Position numbers and translations under genes: made by a program. The notes under the pieces were generated by a model. It ran no database searches. It had not been told where the DNA came from and saw only the letters and a program-made list of their open reading frames with translations. From CAYNTG01 sp964400105 (GTDB taxonomy: Bacteria > UBP14 > UBA6098): 24,774 nucleotides of DNA. Positions 1 to 6,552 of the stretch are shown piece after piece. Location: positions 1 to 24,774 of the forward strand of contig CAYNTG010000028.1 in the NCBI GenBank assembly GCA_964400105.1, given 5' to 3'. Numbering within the stretch: position 1 is the first letter of the stretch; the number at the start of each line of letters is the position of its first letter.

Positions 1-266
1 GATAATTCTATTTTAAATAATATCGATTTTGGTCAATAGATCAAATTTTTTATAAAATTTGCGGGCATCGAAACCGATTTACAGAGCTTATCACGTTGTT
101 GGCAATTTATAACCACTTTTGTCTATTAGACCTAAGGTTATATAATTGAGATGTTTTTAGACCAGTATGGGAAGGTAGCGGCGAAGCAATCTCCTGCTTA
201 TTAGACTCGCAATGACAGGCTAATTTCTTGTTTTCCGTCAAAAATCAGCAATAGCATTCATGCGCT
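1..266. other. Gene-free left edge downstream of pheS
   Basis: AT-rich 266-nt stretch with no convincing gene on either strand. pheS transcription runs into it, but no pheT start follows. The only structured part is at about 174-220, where wording such as GCGAAGCAATCTCCTGC and CTCGCAATGACAGG resembles dispersed intergenic repeats of the 'tcattgcgag...gaagcaatct' type that recur in many bacterial genomes. I saw no strong intrinsic terminator for the pheS transcript here. Confidence 0.6.
174..220. repeat. Possible dispersed intergenic repeat
   Basis: Contains GCGAAGCAATCTCCTGC followed by CTCGCAATGACAGG, bounded by short complementary ends CCTG/CAGG. The wording matches a class of dispersed repeats seen between genes in many bacterial genomes. 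That it is repeated in this genome is inference, because only one copy is in the window. Confidence 0.4.
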
Positions 267-1322
267 TCAAAACTGCTTCAGCAAGCGAAGATCGTTTTGG
301 TATAGAAGCCGGATATCGTCGATCCCGTGGCGGATAAGCGCGATGCGCTCGACGCCCATTCCAAAGGCATATCCCTGCCATCTCTCAGGATCGTATCCCA
401 CTGCGTGGAACACCTCGGGATCGACCATGCCAGCTCCGGAAATCTCGATCCAGCCGGTGCCTTTGCACAGACGACATCCCTTTCCATTGCATGTGCATGA
501 AAAATCGTATTCCACGCTCGGTTCGGTGAACGGGAAGAAGTGAGGGCGGAATCGAATCTTCGTTTTCGGGCCGAGAATTTTCGTCGCGAATGCGGTCAGG
601 ACGCCCTTGAGGTCCGCCATCGTGACATTATTATCGACATAAAGCCCCTCGATCTGCCAGAAACTGATATAATGGGTCGCATCGATGGCGTCCTTTCGAT
701 AGCATCTTCCGGGCGAGATGATTCGTATCGGCGGCTCCTGCGACAGCATGGTTCGGATCTGCACCGGGCTGGTTTGGGTTCTGAGGAGGTATGGATTCCC
801 GTCGTCGGGTTTGTGCCCTTTGACATAAAAGGTGTCGGCGATATTTCGGCTCGGGTGGTTCGGTTGTGTGTTGAGGGCGTCGAAGTTATAATATGCGCTC
901 TCGATATCCGGCCCAAGAGCCGTCGAGAATCCCATTCCGTGGAACACATCGACGATCTCGTCGAGGAGGGACATGAGAACATGCCGGTGCCCGACGAACC
1001 CTTTTCTTCCGGGGAGAGTAATATCTTCGGGCGTTTCGACCTGTCTGTTCGATGTCTTGCCTTCTTTGGCTGTGGAGGTGTTCTGAATCTCCACGAGGCG
1101 TTTCTTGAATGCCTCTTCCAAATCATTTTTAAGGCGGTTCGAGGCATTGCCGAATTGTGGACGCTGTTCCGGCGGAACATCTCGAATGGACCTCATCATA
1201 GACGTGAGAGCGCCCTTTCTTCCGAGGAACTCGGCCCGGATATTATCTAAATCCTGCTGACTCGATGCACGTTGCAGTGCGACGCGAACCGCTTTTTCGA
1301 TCTCATTTAATCGTTCGAGCAT
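267..1322 (-). CDS. pheS: Phenylalanine--tRNA ligase alpha subunit
   Basis: Catalytic alpha chain of the cytoplasmic (alpha-beta)2 phenylalanyl-tRNA synthetase, which charges tRNA-Phe. The N-terminal coiled-coil tRNA-binding arm (about residues 1-85) is followed by the class II core. Recognisable pieces are the motif 2 region around CYRKDAIDATH, a Cys-rich CTCNGKGCRLCKGTGWIE loop typical of bacterial PheS, and motif 3 GMGVERIALIRHGI near the C-terminus. Length of 351 aa is normal. I chose the ATG at 1322 (MLERLNEIEKA), which matches the usual family start; a TTG at 1331 in the same frame would overlap the rplT stop. It is last in thrS-infC-rpmI-rplT-pheS, and the beta-subunit gene pheT, usually next, is not found in the 266 nt downstream. 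Confidence 0.96.
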   Translation of the reverse strand: MLERLNEIEKAVRVALQRASSQQDLDNIRAEFLGRKGALTSMMRSIRDVPPEQRPQFGNASNRLKNDLEEAFKKRLVEIQNTSTAKEGKTSNRQVETPEDITLPGRKGFVGHRHVLMSLLDEIVDVFHGMGFSTALGPDIESAYYNFDALNTQPNHPSRNIADTFYVKGHKPDDGNPYLLRTQTSPVQIRTMLSQEPPIRIISPGRCYRKDAIDATHYISFWQIEGLYVDNNVTMADLKGVLTAFATKILGPKTKIRFRPHFFPFTEPSVEYDFSCTCNGKGCRLCKGTGWIEISGAGMVDPEVFHAVGYDPERWQGYAFGMGVERIALIRHGIDDIRLLYQNDLRLLKQF

Positions 1323-1327
1323 GGCGC

Positions 1328-1681
1328 TCAAGCATTTTGCTTGGCAATCTCGGCGATTTTAGCGAAAGCCTCGTTATCTTGAACCGCCAAATAGGCCAAC
1401 GATTTGCGGTCGAGATCGATACCGGCCTGCTTGAGGCCGTGGATCATAACGCTGTATGTTGTGCCGTTCTGGCGTGCCGCCGCGTTGATTCGAGATATCC
1501 AAAGGCGACGGAAGTCGCGCTTCTTTGTCTTGCGGTGTTTGTATGAAAATTGCCATGCGCGCTCGACGATTTCACGGCTTGTTCTATAGAGGCGGTGCCT
1601 CGAACCGAAATATCCACTCGCTGCATCGATAAATTTTTTGTGCCTCCTATGAGAGGCTACTGAACTTGTGCTTCTGGCCAT
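1328..1681 (-). CDS. rplT: 50S ribosomal protein L20
   Basis: Large-subunit protein that binds 23S rRNA early in assembly. The 117-aa length and strongly basic N-terminal helix (residues 1-60, with SHRRHKKFIDAASGYFG and RKTKKRDFRRLWISRINAAAR) followed by a globular domain (YSVMIHGLKQAGIDLDRKSLAYLA) are diagnostic. It sits between rpmI and pheS in the common infC-rpmI-rplT order, 20 nt after rpmI, and its stop lies 5 nt before the chosen pheS ATG. In several bacteria L20 represses its own operon by binding the leader mRNA; I did not identify such a site here. Confidence 0.98.
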   Translation of the reverse strand: MARSTSSVASHRRHKKFIDAASGYFGSRHRLYRTSREIVERAWQFSYKHRKTKKRDFRRLWISRINAAARQNGTTYSVMIHGLKQAGIDLDRKSLAYLAVQDNEAFAKIAEIAKQNA

Positions 1682-1701
1682 GATTTACCTAACCAATTTT
1701 T

Positions 1702-1914
1702 TTAATTTGTTTTTCCTAGTGCTCTTTTTACCCTGCGGGCATCGGCGTGGCCGAGAACGTTGACTATTCTCAGCGCTCGCTTACGGTTTGCGCGCTTGCG
1801 ACGACCGAAGTGATTGGTGCCGGAACGCTTATGCAAAACCTTTCCGTTGGCAGTGATCTTGAACCTTTTCGCTGCCGATCTATTGGTTTTGATCTTGTTC
1901 TTTTTCAAGCTCAT
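1702..1914 (-). CDS. rpmI: 50S ribosomal protein L35
   Basis: Small basic large-subunit protein (70 aa) with the family core KIKTNRSAAKRFKITANGKV and C-terminal RRVKRALG. The start ATG at 1914 lies inside the 3' end of infC, so the two genes overlap by 35 nt in different frames. A GAGCGAG stretch before the ATG can serve as ribosome-binding site. The N-terminus MSLKKNK is about four residues longer than the usual MPK(I/M)KT start, but no internal ATG, GTG or TTG fits the core better. The overlap suggests translational coupling with infC. Confidence 0.95.
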   Translation of the reverse strand: MSLKKNKIKTNRSAAKRFKITANGKVLHKRSGTNHFGRRKRANRKRALRIVNVLGHADARRVKRALGKTN

Positions 1915-2485
1915 TTTTCTCGCTCGCTTTCTTTTTTTGTTTCGTTAAATATATAGCAATCTTTTTCGAGTCTGGCGCGAGCATCATCGTCATTTGCTTT
2001 CCCTCGAGCTTGGATTGCTGTTCGACGTTTGCAATATCGTCGATATCCACCTTGATTCTCTCCATGACTACCTGGCCCATTTCGACATGGTTTATCTCGC
2101 GACCCCTGAATCGAATGGAGATCTTCACCTTATCCTTGTTCAAAAGAAAATCGCGGACATGATTTTTCTTATAGTTATAATCGTGATCCGATATCTTCGC
2201 AGAAAAGCGCATCTCCTTCAGGGATTGAGTATGCTGCTTTTTTCTGGAGATTCGAGACTTCTTCGATTTATCGTATTTGAATTTCCCGTAGTCCATTATC
2301 CGACAGACAGGCGGTCTGGAATTTGCCTGAACCTCGACGAGATCGAGACCCCTGCTATAAGCCATCTCGATGGCCTGACCGGTCGGGATGACTCCAATCA
2401 AATTGCCGCTCTCGTCGATCAAACGGACCTCTGAGACTCGAATACCTTCGTTCACCCTCTCTGCATTGCTTTTATGATACGCCAT
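1880..2485 (-). CDS. infC: Translation initiation factor IF-3
   Basis: IF-3 binds the 30S subunit, prevents 50S joining and checks start-codon pairing. The N-terminal domain (about residues 10-85: RVNEGIRVSEVRLIDESG, GLDLVEVQA, PPVCRIMDYGKFKY), the lysine-rich linker (KKSRISRKKQ) and the C-terminal domain (KEMRFSAKISDHDYNYK, KISIRFRGRE) are all present. At 201 aa it is longer than the usual ~170-180 because of a charged Lys/Glu/Gln tail overlapping rpmI. A perfect AGGAGG (plus-strand CCTCCT at 2499-2504) is 13 nt before ATG 2485, which is long; an in-frame ATA only 4 nt after it (codon at 2494) is a possible non-standard start, as infC often avoids AUG for autoregulation. ATG is kept as default. 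Confidence 0.95.
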   Translation of the reverse strand: MAYHKSNAERVNEGIRVSEVRLIDESGNLIGVIPTGQAIEMAYSRGLDLVEVQANSRPPVCRIMDYGKFKYDKSKKSRISRKKQHTQSLKEMRFSAKISDHDYNYKKNHVRDFLLNKDKVKISIRFRGREINHVEMGQVVMERIKVDIDDIANVEQQSKLEGKQMTMMLAPDSKKIAIYLTKQKKKASEKNELEKEQDQNQ

Positions 2486-2514
2486 TCGGTTTATTGAACC
2501 TCCTAGGTGTTTAT

Positions 2515-4446
2515 TTATCGCTGATCGGGGGGTTTACTTTCATCGATAAGTTTTTCGATAACATCGTCGATCAAGAACGACCCGAGATCGCCCTCGCCAT
2601 GGCTTCTGAGACTCGCCGTTTTGGTCTTTTCCTCCCTTTCGCCTACGATAAGCATGTAAGGGATTTTTTGTGTTTCGGCTTCCCGGATGCGATAGCCCAT
2701 CGTTTCCGGACGATTGTCGAGCTTCACGCGGATCCCGACGGTCTCGATTTTTTTTGCCAATTCTGCGGCATAATCCGAATGCTTCTCCGAGATCGGGATA
2801 ACAACGGCCTGCACGGGCGCGAGCCATAGTGGAAAATTGCCGGCATAGTGCTCGATAAGGCAGGCAAAGAACCGCTCCAAACTCCCGAGCAGCGCCCGGT
2901 GAACCATATATGGCTTTACCTTTTCGCCGTTTTCATCGACATAGAACATGTCGAACCTCTCCGGCTCGTTGAAATCGAACTGCACGGTGGTCGTTTGCCA
3001 TTCGCGGCCGAGGGCGTCGCGAACCTTGATATCGATCTTCGGGCCGTAAAAAGCGCCGCCGCCCTCGTCGATTTTCCACGGGAGACCGACTTCTTCGAGG
3101 GCCTTTGTCAGCCCCTCCGTCGCGCGCTCCCATCTGTCGCTGTCGCCGACGAACTTCTCCGGCTGGGTCGAAAGATAGATGCCGAACTCCTCGAAGCCGA
3201 AGCTTCTCAGCATATCCAGCGAGAATTTATAGACGCCGATCACCTCGTCGATCATCTGATCCGGCGTGCAAAATATATGGGCGTCGTCCATCGTGAACCC
3301 GCGAACACGCAGGAGACCGTGAAGCACACCGCTTCGCTCGTATCTGTAATCCGCACCAAGCTCGGAGTATCGGATCGGAAGATCGCGATAGCTGTGGAGC
3401 TTGTTGTTGTAAATCGCGATATGGAACGGGCAGTTCATCGGGCGAATATAATATTTTTCGCCCTCCTCGAACGTCATCGACGGGTAAATGTTTTCATTAT
3501 AAAAATCGAGATGCCCCGATCTTTCCCATAAACGGGAGCGCCCGACATGCGGCGTATATACCGGCGAATAGCCCATCTTGCGATGCTGCCTTCGCCAGTA
3601 ATCCTCGATAACCTCGCGGATGACAGCGCCCTTCGGGTGCCATAGAACCAATCCCGGGCCGATGTCATCGTTTATCGAAAAGAGATCGAGTTCCCTTCCG
3701 AGCTTGCGATGGTCGCGCGCTTTGGCCTGCTCGAGCCTTTCGAGATAATCGTCGAGCATCGATTTTTTCGGAAAGCCGATTCCATATATGCGCTGAAGCA
3801 TCTTGTTTTTCTCGGAGCCGCGCCAATATGCGCCGGCCACCGACAGCAATTTGATCGCTTTTATCTTCGAGGCATCCGGGATATGCGGGCCTCGGCATAG
3901 ATCGGTGAATTTGCCCGATGTATAAAGGCTCACCGGCTCTCCGGGCGGAATATCGCCGACAAGCTCGACCTTGTAAATCTCGCCGGCCTGCTCGAACCGC
4001 TTAATTGCATCCTCGCGGGAGATTTCGCACCTCTCGAACGTCCGCCCATCTTTTATAATCCGCTTCATCTCGGTTTCGATTTTGCCGAGATCGTCGGATG
4101 TGAACGGTGTTTCGCGGTCGAAATCGTAATAGAATCCCTGCTCGATAGCCGGGCCGATAGCTACCTTCGTGCCGGGATAGAGGTTTAACACTGCCTCGGC
4201 CATGATATGCGCGGTCGAGTGCCAGAAGGTTCGTTTTCCCTCGTCATCGTCGAATGTGAACAGACGAAATTCGCCGCTATGTTCGATTGGGGTCGAGAGG
4301 TCGATTCTTTCGCCGTCGATTTCGGCCAAAAGTGCGGCACGGGCCAGACCGGCTCCTATCGATGTCGCAACCTCGAACGCATTGGCGCCCTTCGGAAAAA
4401 CGAGTTCCGAACCGTCGGGCAGATATAATTTGATTTCCTCAGCCAT
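2515..4446 (-). CDS. thrS: Threonine--tRNA ligase
   Basis: Charges tRNA-Thr and edits mis-charged Ser-tRNA-Thr in the cytoplasm. At 643 aa it is full length: TGS domain (about 1-62), N2 editing domain with HSTAHIMAEAVL, a class II core with RPMNCPFHIAIY and HGLLRVRGFTMDDAHIFC, and an anticodon-binding domain beginning near WLAPVQAVVIPI. The Zn ligands Cys (RPMNCP), His (DDAHIF) and His (YMVHRALL) are all visible. ATG 4446 follows AGGGATGAATAGAG. It heads the thrS-infC-rpmI-rplT-pheS series, 29 nt before infC. No separate promoter fits in the 46 nt between it and tRNA-Val, so it may be read from the tRNA promoter through a leaky terminator. Confidence 0.97.
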   Translation of the reverse strand: MAEEIKLYLPDGSELVFPKGANAFEVATSIGAGLARAALLAEIDGERIDLSTPIEHSGEFRLFTFDDDEGKRTFWHSTAHIMAEAVLNLYPGTKVAIGPAIEQGFYYDFDRETPFTSDDLGKIETEMKRIIKDGRTFERCEISREDAIKRFEQAGEIYKVELVGDIPPGEPVSLYTSGKFTDLCRGPHIPDASKIKAIKLLSVAGAYWRGSEKNKMLQRIYGIGFPKKSMLDDYLERLEQAKARDHRKLGRELDLFSINDDIGPGLVLWHPKGAVIREVIEDYWRRQHRKMGYSPVYTPHVGRSRLWERSGHLDFYNENIYPSMTFEEGEKYYIRPMNCPFHIAIYNNKLHSYRDLPIRYSELGADYRYERSGVLHGLLRVRGFTMDDAHIFCTPDQMIDEVIGVYKFSLDMLRSFGFEEFGIYLSTQPEKFVGDSDRWERATEGLTKALEEVGLPWKIDEGGGAFYGPKIDIKVRDALGREWQTTTVQFDFNEPERFDMFYVDENGEKVKPYMVHRALLGSLERFFACLIEHYAGNFPLWLAPVQAVVIPISEKHSDYAAELAKKIETVGIRVKLDNRPETMGYRIREAETQKIPYMLIVGEREEKTKTASLRSHGEGDLGSFLIDDVIEKLIDESKPPDQR

Positions 4447-4460
4447 CTCTATTCATCCCT

Positions 4461-4484
4461 AAAAAAAAAGACGCATACCGCGCC
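4461..4484 (-). terminator. Intrinsic terminator/attenuator between tRNA-Val and thrS
   Basis: Read on the minus strand, GGCGC-GGTAT-GCGTC forms a 5-bp stem (one G-U pair) followed at once by nine T residues. It lies 8 nt after the tRNA-Val CCA end and 14 nt before the thrS ATG. The stem is short, so termination may be partial; readthrough would supply thrS. Confidence 0.55.
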
Positions 4485-4492
4485 ATATAAAA

Positions 4493-4569
4493 TGGTGGGC
4501 GATACTGGATTTGAACCAGTGACCCCTTGCATGTCAAGCAAGTACTCTAACCAACTGAGCTAATCGCCC
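4493..4569 (-). tRNA. tRNA-Val (GAC)
   Basis: A 77-nt cloverleaf with the 3' CCA encoded. The acceptor stem GGGCGAT pairs with ATCGCCC, followed by discriminator A and CCA. The D arm has TAGCTCAGTTGGTTAGAGTA, the anticodon stem CTTGC/GCAAG closes loop TTGACAT (anticodon GAC, reading GUC/GUU), and the T arm carries GGTTCAAATCC. It is transcribed toward thrS and is probably cotranscribed or attenuated with it. Confidence 0.97.
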
Positions 4570-4575
4570 TCGAAC

Positions 4576-4604
4576 AATATGATTAAAACCTTTATAGGCC
4601 GCAA
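4576..4604 (-). promoter_or_regulatory. Possible promoter of tRNA-Val
   Basis: On the minus strand TTGCGG (-35, 4599-4604) and CATATT (-10, 4576-4581) are 17 nt apart, placing the start of transcription near 4570, almost at the mature tRNA 5' end. The -10 is not perfect. A TATAAA lying between the boxes is an alternative -10. Confidence 0.35.
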
Positions 4605-5015
4605 TTTTCCTCTATTTACGCGCAATTTATCGGGTGCGCGGCACCGTTCCCGAGGCTCGCGGCGCGTGGCCGCGTATTAAAAGCCCGCCCGCAGGGTTCA
4701 TTTGCAGGCAGTATTAAAATAGAAATGAAAAATGGAATGTCAACAGAAAATTATCATAAACAAGATTACCTAAACAAGATCACCCAAATCTCGGTTCGTG
4801 CGTGGCCGAATACGATAGACGGCTCGAGATTCTGTGGCGCATGTGATTCTTCAACCACTCGTGTGTGCAATATTGCCCACGCCACAGGTTATCCGTGATG
4901 TAATTCGTTGCATCCCACGCAATTAGACCATGGCGCAAACATTGCTTTTTTATTTGGGTAAAAATACACACATTATTGATTAGCTCGATCAATTTATAGC
5001 TTGAGGGGAATTGTT
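4605..5015. other. Gene-poor stretch upstream of the surface-protein pseudogene
   Basis: No confident gene. It holds a GC-rich island at about 4630-4710 with a hairpin (4658-4674), a 15-nt word TAGAAATGAAAAATG at 4720-4734 that recurs at 6504-6518, and a 70-codon minus-strand open frame at 4780-4992 with no recognised family. Just before the pseudogene are TTGCTT (4942-4947) and TACACA (4965-4970), 17 nt apart, as a weak candidate promoter, and an inverted repeat ATTGAT/ATCAAT (4975-4993) that could be an operator. Confidence 0.5.
4658..4674. repeat. GC-rich hairpin in intergenic island
   Basis: Perfect arms CGCGGC and GCCGCG around the loop GCGTG. It stands in a GC-rich island inside AT-rich intergenic DNA, which suggests a remnant of a dispersed palindromic repeat rather than a terminator, because no T-tract follows. 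Confidence 0.5.
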
Positions 5016-6165
5016 ATGAGAACCATAAAAACGATGTTATTGATTGCAGTATTGTTGTCCTTGGCGATATCGACGAGCACGCTCCCGAACCACGCGCTCG
5101 CACTGCTACTGCAACCACTGCGGATGGCCGCCCGACAACCTCCTCGGAAGGCGCGACGCGAGAGAGTAGGCTTTGTCAAGTGGACGGGCGGGACTAGCAC
5201 CACAAACTGGACCACCGGCACCAACTGGAGCGACGGCGTGGTGCCGGATGCCTCCGATGATGTGGTCATACTCAGCGGGTGCACATATTATCCGGTGCTT
5301 ACAGGCTCACTTGGTATCAACTCCTCCTACTATACCTACGATTGCAAGTCCCTGACAATGAATGGCGGGTCATTAACAAGCTCCAGCTATATCCGTGTTT
5401 ATAGCAGTGGAAACCTCACTGTCGAGGGGGACGGTAACCGTCATCAACGAGATCACCTATTATAGTGATGGAAGAGGGAATGTTACTGTCAACGGCGGAA
5501 CGGTAACCGTAACGGAATGGTTTTATAAATATAGTGGAGGCAACGCTCGGTTCTATGGCGGGACATTGAATATAGGAACATCCGGTAGCTACGAATTCAT
5601 GAATTACGGTAATCTTTATGTGGTAAGCGGAACCGTTACCGTCGATAAGATAGCAAATAATAGTGGGGGTCTCATCGAGCATTCCGGCGGAACGATTGAA
5701 ATTTCCGAATATTATAAAGAGGCAGCTACGGGCTGCCATTATTACGGAAGCGGAAGTGCTATATTTTATTTCACATGGAGTTCCTATATTCGCCTGTATG
5801 GAACCGGTGTCACTAGTTATTTCAACGATGTCAACATAGATGATGCGTATTATATAGAAACAGGAAGCACGCAGGACTTCGATATCAACGGCAAATTCAC
5901 AATAAGTTCCGGCAATTCCTTCGATACCAATGGACGCGCGATGTTCGTTGCCGGCAACTGGACGAACGATGGCACTTTCACGCACGATAACAACACCGTC
6001 ACATTCGACGGCGGGAGCGCACAGACGATATTGGGCACTGCTACTACCAGTTTCTACGACGTCCATATTACAAATAGCGCTGGTCTGAATCTTAATTCAT
6101 CGACCAACGCCAAATGGGACCACGAGATAACATTCGGCAGCGACGTGCCCGCCGTAGAGACGTAG
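5016..6165 (+). pseudogene. Frameshifted, truncated beta-helix-like surface protein
   Basis: ATG 5016 follows GAGGGG and opens a signal-peptide-like start (MRTIKTMLLIAVLLSLA). Further on WTGGTSTTNW...NWSDGVVPDASDDVVIL and many short repeats rich in G, T, N, V and Y (GNLTVE, GNVTVNGGTVTVTEW, GGTIEIS) resemble right-handed beta-helix adhesin-like proteins of FCB bacteria. The readable protein switches frame at a run of five G at 5426-5430: removing one G gives ...NLTVEGTVTVINEI. Between about 5100 and 5168 a third frame reads a more natural Thr/Ser-rich segment (TATATTADGRPTTSSEG), suggesting two further shifts. The frame ends at a TAG inside the 6153-6225 palindromic element, with no sorting domain. 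It is probably dead, unless the shifts are assembly errors. Confidence 0.75.
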
Positions 6166-6225
6166 CCTTGCGGCTTTCTTCGGTCATCCGTAGGATTTCC
6201 TTCGGTCACATGCTACGTCTCTACG
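6153..6225. repeat. 73-bp palindromic element (MITE-like)
   Basis: Perfect 14-bp terminal inverted repeats, CGTAGAGACGTAGC at 6153-6166 and its reverse complement at 6212-6225. The 45-nt interior holds two copies of TTCGGTCA and a small ATCC/GGAT hairpin. The left arm supplies the TAG that ends the upstream pseudogene. There is no coding capacity. 'GTAGAGACG...CGTCTCTAC' palindromes are dispersed in many bacterial genomes; that this one is mobile is inferred. Confidence 0.7.
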
Positions 6226-6552
6226 AAACTGGCCGAGCCCTGCGGATTTCATTCCATTCAACACGCTCGGCCACTGCGATTTGAAAACGATGATTGTGCC
6301 GTGCGATGGAAGTTGAAAAAGCAACTCGAAAAATGTATATTGGAATTATCCATGTTCAATGAACAAGACGAAGCATGGGCATATAGCCCCGTTTCGTGAG
6401 CGCCGGACAGGGTAATATAACCCATAAGAAAGCGTGGGAAATGTGTATTGTGTTGATATTCAAGGAAATAGGCGTTTGGTATTGTATTTGCGTGTATAAT
6501 AGGTAGAAATGAAAAATGATCACAGTATTCAGCCCGGCTATAGGAGGGCATT
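6226..6552. other. Intergenic stretch before the secreted-protein gene
   Basis: No credible gene. Immediately after the palindromic element is a weaker inverted repeat, GGCCGAG/CTCGGCC (about 6232-6275). A small GGGC-ATATA-GCCC hairpin lies near 6377-6390. TATAAT at 6495-6500 is a possible -10 for the next gene, but the -35 is unclear. The word TAGAAATGAAAAATG at 6504-6518 repeats one at 4720-4734. A perfect AGGAGG at 6542-6547 serves the next start. Confidence 0.5.

Noticed and set aside
540..1250. 236-codon plus-strand open frame opposite pheS
   Set aside because: It is antisense to a clear pheS, and its protein has no family features; typical shadow frame.
2848..3531. 227-codon plus-strand open frame opposite thrS
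   Set aside because: It mirrors well-conserved thrS codons and has no independent start signal or motif.
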